64,000 bases of DNA from Atherinomorus stipes (Eukaryota; Chordata; Actinopteri; Atheriniformes; Atherinidae), in the NCBI GenBank assembly GCA_023101725.1, contig JALJCO010013732.1, positions 124,001-188,000 of the forward strand, read 5' to 3'. Positions 22,701 to 34,600 of this stretch are shown here, piece by piece. Position numbers and translations under genes: made by a program. Below the pieces are notes generated by a model. That model saw nothing but the letters and a program-made list of their open reading frames with translations, made no database searches and had not been told where the DNA came from. Each line of letters begins with the position of its first letter. The stretch's first letter is position 1.

Positions 22701-24774
22701 CACTTTTTGGTCAAATGCAAAAAATCAAAGGGACTTTTCTTTTTTTTTTTTTATAAACATCCAATAAGGAACATACATGAACTAGGTGGATTGTTTTGAT
22801 TACGGTGATTATAATTATGCAAGCGACAATCATTGTTATTGGCCATATTCATAAAGTACATGCTATACTCTCTAAAAATGCATTTAATCAATTATATTCT
22901 AACACATAATAGTTTATAATTAACAACATATTCTTTTGCATTCTTTTGCAACAAAATGGGAAAAAACTATGACAATATGTGTAGATAAGTAAACTTTAAA
23001 TCCTACATTCACATTAATCAATTATATTTGCCACTTATGCAATTGTTCCGGGATTGTTTTAACAATGCTGCCTGCTTCTGTGTCCATCAGTCACTGCTTT
23101 GATGAAAAGGTATTTCATCATCTGACCGCTGTAAGGGGATCTGTTGTCAAGTTAAAATATAACCAGTGGAGACGGCGCATGTGTTATTCACAGCTGTGAA
23201 ATCAGATGCCTGAGGGCTGAGATGCGTAGCATCACTGCGCGCTCTGGATCCACAGAATCATTTTTCTGTTCAAATCATCCAGTGAATAGTTAATGAGTGA
23301 GCTTTGTTTGTTGCCCAGCCAGCGCAGCGCGGGCGTAAGGTAATATGGAGCATCAATTATGTAACACAACATGCACATTCTTACACCCCTCTCTTCCAAA
23401 ACCCCCATACCTTCAACTTTCAAAGTCAAGAGAAAGCATTTGTGTGTGTGTATGGTGAGTAGAAAAGGAAGAAAATAAATGGCCAGAGGACAAAAGGAAC
23501 AATGGAATAATAAAAAGATGAAGATTGCTCATAAATGAGGGCTGGAAATAATTCATTCATACAAGCAATGTATTTCATTAAAGTTTTGAGGTACTTGCTC
23601 GTCATTGAAACTTTTTCACTCAAACTGCTTTTTTGTTGGCAATTGACAAAGTTTGTAAGTTTGGTATAAATCCAAAGATTTATCCAAGTAAATGCTAATA
23701 ACAGATGTCATACCACATTAAATATTAGCCGTGAATTTGATTATAAGGGATTTGGTTTGAAAAAAAAAAAAGTTGTTGAATACAGTGCATTCTTTATAAA
23801 GAAAAAAAAAAATCAGAAAAGCGTTTCAAATTTCTCGACTTAATCTCATTCAGATCAATTAATTCCTACAAAACCCCGTAAAAATGCTGGTAAATAAATA
23901 CCTTTTTTTCTATTCATTGATTGTTTTCAACTGTGGATTTAGTTCCCAAACTCATTCCATTGAAGGAAAATGACAGTAAAATTGAGTGACTCGCTGACTG
24001 TTCTTAACTTTAGGGTAAATTTTGTATTTCTACATATTTACTGATGTGAAAAATCTGAAATGTTGTGATTAAAGCATCTTTTTTTTCTATGTTTATTTAA
24101 AAAAATGTATAACTGTGAAAAATCTGGAATGTAATGGATATAAAAGCCATGTTTTACCGATTTTAAAGAGATAAGCAGCCATCTCCTGTCAGATTTTTTG
24201 CTTCAATCTTCCAATAGAGGGTGCTCTTTTCTCACTCATTGATGCTAAGAATCCTGCTGTCTGGAGCTGCATAGAGCACCATACTGTAGGACAAATATCT
24301 CAGAGTTGTTCCCTGTGTCGTTTATCCTCTTAGGATCCATCCAAAATATTTCATAACTGTGCGGGGAAAAAAGATATACTGACGGTCTATTCTTCCAATT
24401 TCCCCAAGTTATTCCACGACAAGAAACAGTACATTTTACCACAATTCAGTGATTAAATATAAATGCTATTAATGACAATAAGTGTGTAAAAAGAATGCTT
24501 GAGGAGCAGGCAGCATATCATTGTTCTGTAAAATTTCTCCACTGTCAAACAGAAAAGCAGACTTGTTCTTTTTTAAATCCTCCTCTCCAAAATGATTGTC
24601 ATGCTGATCAGAAGTGGTGTGAATCATGTGATTTGAAGCATAGAAGCATAAGCACTGAGGAATAGCCTGCTGGGGAAATTACCCAGTGTTGGGCAAAAAA
24701 TTTCACTGGGCTGTTGTCTTTTATCGCTTAGGTTTACACATAGAATGCTACTTCAGCATCGCTGCGATGATACA

Positions 24775-24940
24775 GTTCATTCATTCATTTTCTACACTCG
24801 CCTCATTCTATTCAGGATCCCGATGGAGCGTATCCCAGCTGCTACTGGATGAGAGATGTTGCACACTCAGATGGGTCACCAGTCCATCGCAGGGCTGACA
24901 CAGTGATCAATGACACAAACAACTGTTCACGCTCACACTT
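24775..24940 (+). repeat. Common teleost interspersed repeat fragment
   Basis: Words such as cattcattttctacactcgc, ttcaggatccc, cgtatcccagctgct, caccagtccatcgcagggc and gttcacgctcacac occur in this order in a very common teleost repeat. The copy is short and degraded. Class not assigned. Confidence 0.7.
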
Positions 24941-25289
24941 ACATGATGCATTTATTTCACCAGCAATTAACCAGTGGTCAAAAGGAAACGCTTTCACATA
25001 ATTTAATGCATAAATTAGGCAGGTGTTTATAGACTATGCTGCAAAGTCCTTGACTTCACCATATTTATTTGACAAATTTACAACCAAAACATATGGTCCT
25101 CTTAAACTACCCAGCAGTGTTTATAGATCTTAATATTAGCTCCAAATTGTTTAAAATGATTGGGTACGTGTGCTACCTACTAATCCAAGCTGAAATATTC
25201 TCAGTTCTTTCATTTAAGAACATATTTTTGATGTATTTCATTGTAGTTTTCATATGATGTAGTTTTGGATATACCCAGGGAGGATGACC

Positions 25290-25690
25290 TCTTAACAAGC
25301 CAGGTTGGCTGTCTGAAAAATGTTGCTGTCTTTGGAGATGGCTTGGAGAATTTCTAAACCAAACTGTTTGGTCAGTAGTTTCACCGTAATAGAAAAATGG
25401 GTTGTATCACTGCAGTTAAGTAAGAGAGCATTTTCTGTGATTCCTCTTGGCTCAGTGTAAGCTGCTGTCCGCTTTGACATGTGGAGAAATCACCCAGAAG
25501 ACGAATGAAGGGGCTGGGAGGCATGCTGAGGCTGAGGATCTTTGATAGCTTGGTCATTACCTCTGACCAAAATGTCTGAACTTGGGCGCAGTTCAGACAT
25601 TCAAGCAAAATGTCAATATGCTGACATATTGCTTGTAGCACACAAGGTGCATTTTGTGGGTTGCGTAATGCAGCTATTTTGTTTCAAATG
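25290..25690 (-). mobile_element. L1-like LINE ORF2 C-terminal remnant
   Basis: The - strand keeps a frame with HIDILLECLNCAQVQTFWSEV followed by KLSKILSLSMPPSPF and LLGDFS. This is the pattern of L1/Tx1-type ORF2 ends (His..Leu-x-Cys..CP..QxFW, then an LxLGD-like motif). It then changes frame towards LLTKQFGLEILQAISKDSN. It is decayed and 5'-truncated. Confidence 0.55.
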
Positions 25691-26129
25691 GGGTACCAGC
25701 TTGGATTAAAATGAATTCACATGAATGTCACTAAGTGAGTTCAGCCTTAGTGACCAGTTTAACTTTTATTGGTGATTCTTTTGCAATTTTGCTCAGTGTT
25801 AAATGCTAAACTATTACTTGAAATTTAGTATTTTCTGAATGAGTGACTCAACTTAACCCTTTAAACCCTGGCACTTTTCGTTTTGTTATTCATTTAAATC
25901 AAATTTCCACTTTAAAAAAGTCAGTAGTTTAGAATCAGTTCTAATAATCCTTATTGCCAGGACAGAGTGAGACTTGATGATACTACTTCCACTCATTTAA
26001 AATTGTAACTAAGACAGTTAATAAGGGCGCCTAAACAATATCTTTTTAAGGCTGTTAGTAAGCCTAACTTCCACCAAATGTCATGCAAATGTTGCCTAAT
26101 GCTGTGGAAGGCTGCAGTACCAGTGGTGG

Positions 26130-26345
26130 TGGACAACCTACAGTATAGGCATTGCAGTTACCCACTAATTTCATGATTGGTAGTTTGATCCCTGACCCTT
26201 AACCATGCTGAATAGTCCTGGGGGAGCACACTGAAGCCTAAATTGCTCCCAATAGTGTGCCTGCATTTCTTGTCAGCTCCACAGCCATTAGTGTGCATGA
26301 GTGGGGGGAAGGAGATAGATCCTGAAGTGCTTTGTTTGACAGATT
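26130..26345 (+). mobile_element. Degraded tRNA-derived SINE
   Basis: A degenerate B box GGTAGTTTGATCC at 26179-26191 is followed by gacccttaaccatgctgaa, cactgaagcctaaattgctc and a tail ending aagtgctttg. This is the order seen in a widespread teleost SINE. The A box is not clear. Confidence 0.55.
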
Positions 26346-27269
26346 TAAGTTAATGGCACTAAGATCCTTATTTAGTAGTGCTGTTACCACACTATCAAAG
26401 TACTTTACATGTAAAACTCTTGCATTTACAGTCTACCTAAGAGAGCATGTAATTACAATCAGATTATCAGCTAAATAAGTGCATCAATACCAAGTGAAGT
26501 CATCGCACAATTAAGTAGTGACTATCAATATTTCACTGTTACAGTACATTGTTTTCAGAGTAAAATTAAACATGACGTATCAGGTCAATATTAGTGCTTT
26601 CATGTGTGTTTAATTTTACTGCCGTTATGGAGGCTGAGCTCATGATGATGACTTTGAGAGTTTACTCCACAGCAATGCATCATAATCCTGTTTAATCATG
26701 TTTTTATGTTTCAGTCTTGAGTACAATCTGTCTTTCAGAAGTATGTCTTTCATGACCTCAAAATAACCCATTTTCTGCTGTCTTATTTTTGGGGGCTAAA
26801 GTAAGATGTATTCTTTACTTGCGCATCGGCTATGCTGATGTATGGGCAGAAATGCAAGATGAATCAAACACTTGTTCTACAGTAGTCCGAGGGAAGCACT
26901 CAGGCCTTTACAAACTTTATAATGAGCAAATTCAGAATTTCAGACATGCTTTTTACTGCTCTGGAAAGGGGAAATGACAAGCTGAAATCTGAAATGTAAA
27001 GATGTCAGACTAATGTTTTCCAATTTCATGTATTGTAGTAGCTGTTTGAAGTAAAATGCAAATACCTTCAAAAAACTAAGTTAATTACAACAGTTTAGTA
27101 TATTCTACTTACCCTATGTTATTGGTTAAATGCTGCAACCTTCAAAACAAGGCTTTCCCTTGCAATTTTCTCTTGTTGGTCCTTACTCTTGTTTTGAGTT
27201 GCTTGGAGGATTGGTTGCTTGCACTCTTGACAGTCCTAAGAAAAAATAACACATGATGGCCATTTTTAC

Positions 27270-27705
27270 GTTATTCATTTTACACTTTCAGAGACCCCAG
27301 TAGTGTGTACCAAATGCAGCAACAGCAGCTTGGCACCCTCCTCATGCTGGTCACCAGTCTGATCACATTTGACCGTTGGATGGTATCTCATTCTTCAACA
27401 AGTAGTTGTTGGTGTAGTCACTATTGCAGAAAAAGCATGTTCAAGTTGATCCCACAAGTGTTCATCTGGGTTGAAGTCAGGACTCACAGCAGGCCCTCTT
27501 CACTCCCAAATTTGTGAGGTACTCTGTAATGATCCTGGGTCTGTGGAGGAGAACATAGTCATTCTGCAGGATGGAGTTTGGTCCCAGATGATATGGGGAC
27601 ACCACTGACTCTAAAATCTCCTTATTGTGCATCTGTATATTAGTGGCTATCAGGTGTCAGTCATAAGCTGTGACTGGTAAACATCTGGCAGGACTTGAAT
27701 CTCAA
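27270..27705 (-). pseudogene. Tc1-like transposase remnant
   Basis: Reading the - strand from about 27640 down to 27295 gives a decayed C-terminal half of a Tc1/mariner transposase. It shows ILQNDYVLLHRPRIITEYL (family ILQQDNAPxHxAR), a frame change, SPDFNPDEHLWDQLEHA (family SPDLNPIEHLWD, which carries the last catalytic acidic residues), and GCQAAVAAFGTHY near the end. Several stops and frame changes make it inactive. The N-terminal half and inverted repeats are not recognised. Confidence 0.8.
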
Positions 27706-28157
27706 AGTAAGAGCGCCAACATGAGAATATCCCAGGGGATTTTGGCACATTGTTTGGAAGCTTTACCCAAATGTTTATGAAATATGACATTTTGTAGACC
27801 TATTTTGTAAAAGTGTACAAAATTCCTTACTTTTTGTGCTTAGTTTATAAAGATGGCAAACAACTGGAAACTTTGACAAAACATCACCAATTGAAAAAGA
27901 AAAGGAGCAGAGGGAGGGCAGTGGGGAGGGTTCCCTGTCTCCTCCTTCCAAATCTTTTTTATATTCTCTTTTCACGGGCTTCAGTTCTGAAAGAGGAGCA
28001 ACTGTCCCCACCGGTGTTGCCATCAGCTTTCTGGCCTGTGTAATACGCTGTAAAAACTTTAAATAAGCCCACTGTCTTATTGGTTGACGGAGGACGTCCA
28101 GGGGTAAAGAGATTAATTCTTGATCCGTGAAGAAGGGGACCTTGAAATTTGCATACA

Positions 28158-28171
28158 GTTGCCATGGTGAT
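28158..28171 (+). promoter_or_regulatory. RFX X-box-like palindrome upstream of nsun7
   Basis: GTTGCCATGGTGAT closely fits the X-box layout (GTTGCC, 2-bp spacer, then a half-site with two mismatches to GGYAAC). It lies inside or just upstream of a candidate non-coding first exon of nsun7 that would end at 28218 with donor GTGAGT. RFX factors drive ciliary and flagellar genes, which would fit a sperm-motility gene. Function is inferred. Confidence 0.35.
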
Positions 28172-28903
28172 TGAAGCACGCTAATCCCAAAAGGCTTCGC
28201 AGAGTTGACAGACAGCTGGTGAGTTTATGTTAAAGGGGAAAGTCTGCTCTGTTTGTTGGATTTTCCTGTTTTCGTTGCATTTTAAAAGAGTAATACTGAT
28301 AAAGAGACTCAAGGACTCCAATAAGACTTGAAAAAAGTATCCGCGAAGACATCTCTGGTCGGTGGATTTTACAGTTACGACTCGGGGAGGGGGGACAACA
28401 AGCAAACAAGAGTAATGTTAGTAATGTAGAAACTGTCTGTACACATAGAATTATGGTGGATAGTTTATCATATTTTTGAAGAAGACGGACTTTTCTCTGG
28501 TAAGGTAGTATGACGCAGAAAAGTTTGCTACTTCTTCTGCCTAACAAAATCAGTGTTACGGTTAATGGACGCTAACTTTAAGAAGCTAGCAAACTAGTTT
28601 CACATCAAGATTAGCTTTGTTTTTTCACATTATTGTCGAAAAATCTGTCACCAAAGAGGGTTAAATTATTGAAGTTGTTAAATTAATGTGCAAACAATAG
28701 ATTTACTTTTCTAGTCTTTATATTCTGGCTAGAAATGGTAGTTTTTGGCACATTTTACACAATTTCATAAAACATTTTTTTTGCCTTATATTACTTGTTC
28801 TGTTACACATTAATTAGAGTCAAGTTTGTTTATTTACTGGAACATGTATGTATAGTCTTACCAATTTCTTGGCATGTTTTCAGGAAAACTAATTTGCAAG
28901 ACA

Positions 28904-31608
28904 ATGGCGAAAAATAAGAAAGCTGGAGGGCGTCTCAAACCCACAAGCAAGACAAAAAAGGCTGGTTCCAAGACTGCAAGGAGCAAAGACCTGAGCCTGC
29001 AGGAAGAGCCAGCTGACAGTGACACCCCATCTTCTTCCCCAGAGCCCCACATCACCGGCAAACATCAGTTGGGCATCCCAGACAGAGTCTACTTGGTGGC
29101 ATCAGTAATCTTCCAGAATAACTACCTTGAAAAAGCTGCTGCACACCGGTTGGTAAATTATGGCAAAGACAGAGGGCTGCCATTACCTGAGCTTAAAGAT
29201 AAGGAGCTACAGCAAACAGCTTTTGAAATGGCCTTCAATGCACTCAAATGTAAGTTTCAGAATCCCTAACCCAAGGATGCTTTCATATATTACACCTTCA
29301 TTCACTGATAACGTTCCATTTTTGATTTATTTTCAGCTTCTGTTTTAATCTCAGTTGCATCATAGATACATATCAGCACTCTTATACATGAAGTATATTT
29401 GGATTGAGGCAAAGCTGTTGGTTTTAACCAGAACTAAATGTTTCTCATTTCCACCCCAGAAGAAAATTTAAATGCATGACTAATTTAAATTGCATTAAAA
29501 GTAGCTCTTTAACATTTGAAGGTAATCTGTGGTTTGCAACTCAAGGATAAATATATGTGGGAACTTTTGGTTGTCAGGTGAATAATTTATCAGTTGCATT
29601 TTCAAAATTCACATTTCAAAACAAAGCACATGATTATTTTTTGCAGAAAGAATTGAAAAATAAACTTTGGTAACCATCTAAGGGAAAATCTGCCCTTACA
29701 TAAAACCTTGAGAGTTGGTTTTTAAGAGATTTTTTTCTAAAGAATATATGACAAACCAGAACAGAATATTCAAATAAAACAGAACATTCAATAGAAATTA
29801 ATTAAATGAGGGCAAAGAGGAGGACCTCTAGATGAGTCAAATTGCTAACCCTTGCTTTATATGATAAGTTCTGTACACAGAACTTCCACTTGGAAAATGT
29901 TTTCAGCACCTGCTATTTTGATTAATTTCAAATACTTGAAATCTCCAGTAAAACTAATTTGAATTCTTACAGATGAAACAGCCAATTTAAATGATAATGA
30001 ATAGCCCTGCTGAAGTTAATTGACAGGTCAAATTGAATATAGATAGATTGATGAAGGGCATGTAGAAGAGACACGATGAAAAAAATGCTTGAGTGACCGT
30101 GGGGAATTCTGTGTGATGCTACAAATCAATTTTACCCATAATCTGTTTACTGGGACCAGGGTGGGTCTGGGTGACCGAAGTCACAGGGGTGTGTAATCAC
30201 CATGGCGATAAGGGCGGGGAAGCGAGCCAACTGCTAGTGCAGGAAACAGAGGAATCGATTCTACGTGTTCTCAGTGGATAGAGAGGTCAGGTATCAGGGA
30301 CACCCTTGTAGTCTTGAAGGATTTTGAACACACTCACTGTCCATCCGCTGAATCTGGATAAGCCCCAGACTTAACTGTACCACAGTTAATGCAGCTCACC
30401 TCAAAAATGTCCAACATTGTAAGCTTGAGTACCTTGCTTGTTGTTGTAGCTTATATTGATTTTACAATTGCAGGTCATAATACTTACATTATTGAGTGAA
30501 ATTGACAAGATTGCCAAACATAAGGCAAGAAAACCTCTTCTTAATCCTTCAAACTTGATTTCCTGTGTACACTCATCACAAATTTGGAATTTGCTGTTTC
30601 TTCAGAAACATTTTGTCTGTTTTAACTGATTTGTTTGGCTTGTTAAGAGCAATACTGAATCCCAGTCTTCATCAGAGCTTATTTCAAAGAAGAACATATT
30701 TTTACAAAATGATCAGCTCTGTGTTTGGGTAGTTCCTCCCTTCAATACAACATTTTTGTTTTAGAAACATTAAAGGCGACTTTTGAATATTTTGGTTATA
30801 TTTGCATATGATTTTTGCTGTACCATGACGGTTGTTGTGGATGAAATTAGAGCCTAGATGTGAGTTTTTCTCTTCTTATCCCTACAAACAGGCCAACTTC
30901 TGGTGCAAAAATTGATTTTCTGGTGACATACATGCATACTGACAGTCACACCTACTATATATGCACACATACAGACATGCTATTCATCCCCCTTTCCTGT
31001 CATGGCTGATTTAAAATTGTGTTGAGGTCAAGAAAAAAAATGAATAGCAGAAAGCATGCAGGACAAAATGCAAGCAAGCACTTATTGATCATGTGATTAT
31101 TACCTACTTATAACAAAAACACTTAATTAAAATCCATTTTTGGGGCCATGGAAGCAAATTTGTCTGTTGCTGTAATTGTCAGCCAATAGTAAAACAGTGA
31201 TGATGTTAATTGATGAAGATTTGACATTACAAAAAGAATGAAAAACCTAAAGTACCTGGATGGCAGTTACTAGCAGTCACATTTTTGCCTTTTACTTTCT
31301 GCCCAGGTGTTTTTTGTTTTTGTATAAACTCTTTTTACAAACAGTATCGTGAGTAACTGTCTTCTTAATCACACACTAAAAACTCCTGGGTCAAAAATAA
31401 CGCTGGGTTAAAAAGGGGACCAACCCAGATGGGTTCTTTTTTTTTAACCCAACTTTTGGGTTGAATATTTGACTCAGAAAGGAGGTTATATTGACTACAA
31501 TGTTGGGTTATTTTAACCTAGAAGTTGGGGCAACAACCCAAATATCTGGGTTGAAATAGCCCAGAAAATAGTTGGTCCCTTTTTAACCCAACAGTTTGAC
31601 TTTCTTTT

Positions 31609-31684
<76 letters not shown>

Positions 31685-34600
31685 TGTCCTTTACTGTGCA
31701 ACTGGACTGCCAGACTGTTAAATGGCTGATGCAGCTGCTGGCTGTGTAACAAGAGAGGTTCTTTGGACCAGTTTTAGTTATGAGACAGAAAAACTACCTT
31801 TTTACTTTTCTGTCCTTGACCACAATCATATCAGCTACAACTAGTCTGCCTCAGCAGTATTAAATTGTAAGATAGATCGACCATTTTTAGCTCTAAGGTG
31901 CATGTATAAGTTACAGCAGGAACCTTTTCTTAACCTGTCCACCGTTAGATTAATGTCCAATTGGGTGTACTGTTGCAGAACATTGTGGGACAAAGTCCGG
32001 GAAACTGCATCAAAGCCTTGCTCTTGCACCAATGGATTTCTTTGACTGCAGTCACTATCAGTCACTGATTATTGTTGAACACTTGGATAGAAGCCACAAA
32101 ACACAGACTCATCGTGAGCCTTGCAATGAATAACCCTCCATTCCTCCCTCCCCATGTTGGAGGATGCATTTTTTGGGAGAAGACTAATGTCCAACAACTG
32201 ATGCACATCACAGTCAGAAACAGGAAGTTCTGCATCATCCCACAGGTAAAACCCAGTGCTTCCTCTACCATGTGAAGATGTCCCCTGTAGTTGATTTATG
32301 GCTGAAAATTTTCTCTGTTTTACTCAAATTGCTGTGTGTGATTTATAGCATGCAGGCGATTTTGACCTCTACAGACCCAGCAGTCATGGCCCCCTCTGGG
32401 GTATGGTTGGCAGAGTGCAGTGAATGCTTATCTGCTGAGGGCTTATCTTTAAGACCTTCTGCAGTAATGGCTACAATTGTAAACCTTAGAAGCTATAAAA
32501 CCCACTGCTGATGTTGTATGGTTGTGTTTCCTCAATTAAAGATAAGCTCTATCACGTGAAAACATATATTTGCGTAACCGGCTGCGTGTGTTTGTATATG
32601 TGCATGTACCTGCATGCTGATATGTGTGTGTGTGTGTGTCCTGCCCTTTAGGGGATGCTCAGTGGATTTGGCTGAGACCCAGAGAACAGTTTGGCATGAT
32701 TTGTTGTGATAAGCTAACAGCGGTGTCCCTGGTTTCCATGGTGTCTCAGTGCATGGGATTTGTGTGAAGTAACACACTATAGAGAGCAACCACACATGTA
32801 ATAGGCTCTCTGCGCATACATTTTAAAATCAAAAAAGCAGTTTTACACTTACAGAAACACATGAATCTCATTTCCACCTTTTACTTGCTTCTCTGCAGTG
32901 TCATAAAGGAGTGTTTTCCAATCTCACTGAGCACACATCTACATTAGATTTTTTCCATTTACTGTGTGTAGTGAGCAAACACCCCACCTGCAGAGTGACT
33001 TTGGAAGCTGCTCTTTAATCCCAACATGATTGACTGGATAGTGTAGCTTTTTCTCCGTTTCCTGCAACTCAAAATGGAAAGGCACTTGTTCGCAGATGGG
33101 AATAGTGAAAATGTGAGATGTTTTTCATCTGTTTTAAGAGATAGCTTTCTGATAGTTAGCAAACCGGTTTCTACTTAAGTGGTATGACAAAAACAACAAC
33201 AAAACAAATAAACCCTGTTTGTACTGCATGGAATTATTAAAAGTGCATTTTCAGAACCCTGTCCTTATCTCATACAGCAACGTTTGATCTTATAGGTCTC
33301 CACTGAGAAATTTGACAATAAACAAATGTTTAGCAGCGTTTGTGTTAGCTTTATATTCGGCCTTTTACTTAAGTTGAAGCACAGATCACTTTTAAGTGTT
33401 CATTCAGTACAGATAAGAGATTTTCCTAATCTGGGATAATAAAGACAGATAGTAGCATAAATGTATAAAATAAGTGTCATGATCTGTGGGGTTTTGTACG
33501 GAAGAGGATTAGGGCCACTGAAGAAAAAAAAAAATTATGCGAAAAAAGTAAGAATTTTGACTTTAATTTCAGAATTCTGACTTATTTTCAGAAGTTAAAA
33601 AAAAAAATCTTCCTTTTTTATTTTATTTTTAATGTTCTGGACAAAAGTCAGTATTCTGAGATTAAAGTTAGAATTCTGACTTTTTCCTCAGAGTTTTATT
33701 TTTTTTTTCTTCAGTAGCCCTAATCCCCTTCTGTAGTTTTGGGTTTGTGTTATATTGTCTTGTTTCCTGTCTTATTTTGACAGGAACTTTGGTATACTTC
33801 CCAGACTCGCCTGGTTTCATTCAAGATCTCCACCACCTGGTCCTCATTTATCGTTAGTCCCTCTGTGTACATATACTCCCGGTTTTCAGGTGTTCCTTGC
33901 CAAACTGTTGTTGTTCCCTTGTTGCATCCTAACAATAAACCTTTTGTTCCTGAGCCTGCCTTTCTTCTGGCCATCCTGCTTTTGGGTCCTCCCTTCCTTC
34001 TTCACTGTACCCATCTGTGACAACAATGCCATCATTTAAGTTCACACATGAACACACCTTTGACTGATTTGAAAAAAAGGGCTTCCATTCTATGATCGTT
34101 TCATCGATCAAGTTTTGCTTGATCACATCTCTTGTTTATTATGTCTAATTTTAATAATGTAATCAGTCTTTTGATTTCACACCACAGAGACAAATGAAAA
34201 AAAGAGTCAAATGAACAATCAGATTAGCTCTAATTATGCATCAAATAAGCATTTAATCATTGGAAATTAAAGACCTGATCTAATTGAATTATCTTTCCAA
34301 AATGAAATCCCTATCATTTAGCGATTCTCTTTATGTGTTTCTGTTATTTTTGTACTGGAACTGCTTTCATCACCAGATGTTGGTTTTCCTTAGCACCTCA
34401 GATTTTATCCATTAAACAAGAGGAGTAATTTCTCATGCCTTTTCTCTTGCTACAAATGAAAGTCTTTATTGTTTTCCTGGGATAATTTGATGCTTATAAA
34501 AAAAAATGTGCTAATGTGGTTCATCATTACTCATGCAGACAATTAGTAACTGAAGTCCTCGTCATCTCTCTGTCATCCACCCAACATTGTTTTTTTGTTT

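Larger units (their letters stand above)
22701..28217. other. chrna9-nsun7 intergenic region
   Basis: AT-rich sequence with decayed mobile elements listed separately (24775-24940, 25290-25690, 26130-26345, 27270-27705). The interval 22800-24760 shows no gene. A slightly GC-richer patch at about 23080-23400 could be regulatory, but nothing in it is diagnostic. RBM47, which lies between CHRNA9 and NSUN7 in human, is not seen. Confidence 0.6.

Noticed and set aside
22800..24760. Search for a missing neighbour gene (for example rbm47) between chrna9 and nsun7
   Set aside because: No RRM-like or other coding exon with splice sites could be read on either strand.
28874..28903. In-frame ATG upstream of the chosen nsun7 start
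   Set aside because: A strong 3' splice site (ttttcag ending at 28883) removes it from the mature transcript, and the ATG at 28904 has the better context.
32062..32275. Overlapping open frames of about 68 codons on both strands in nsun7 intron 1
   Set aside because: No resemblance to any family, no splice-site support, and mirror frames on both strands suggest chance.
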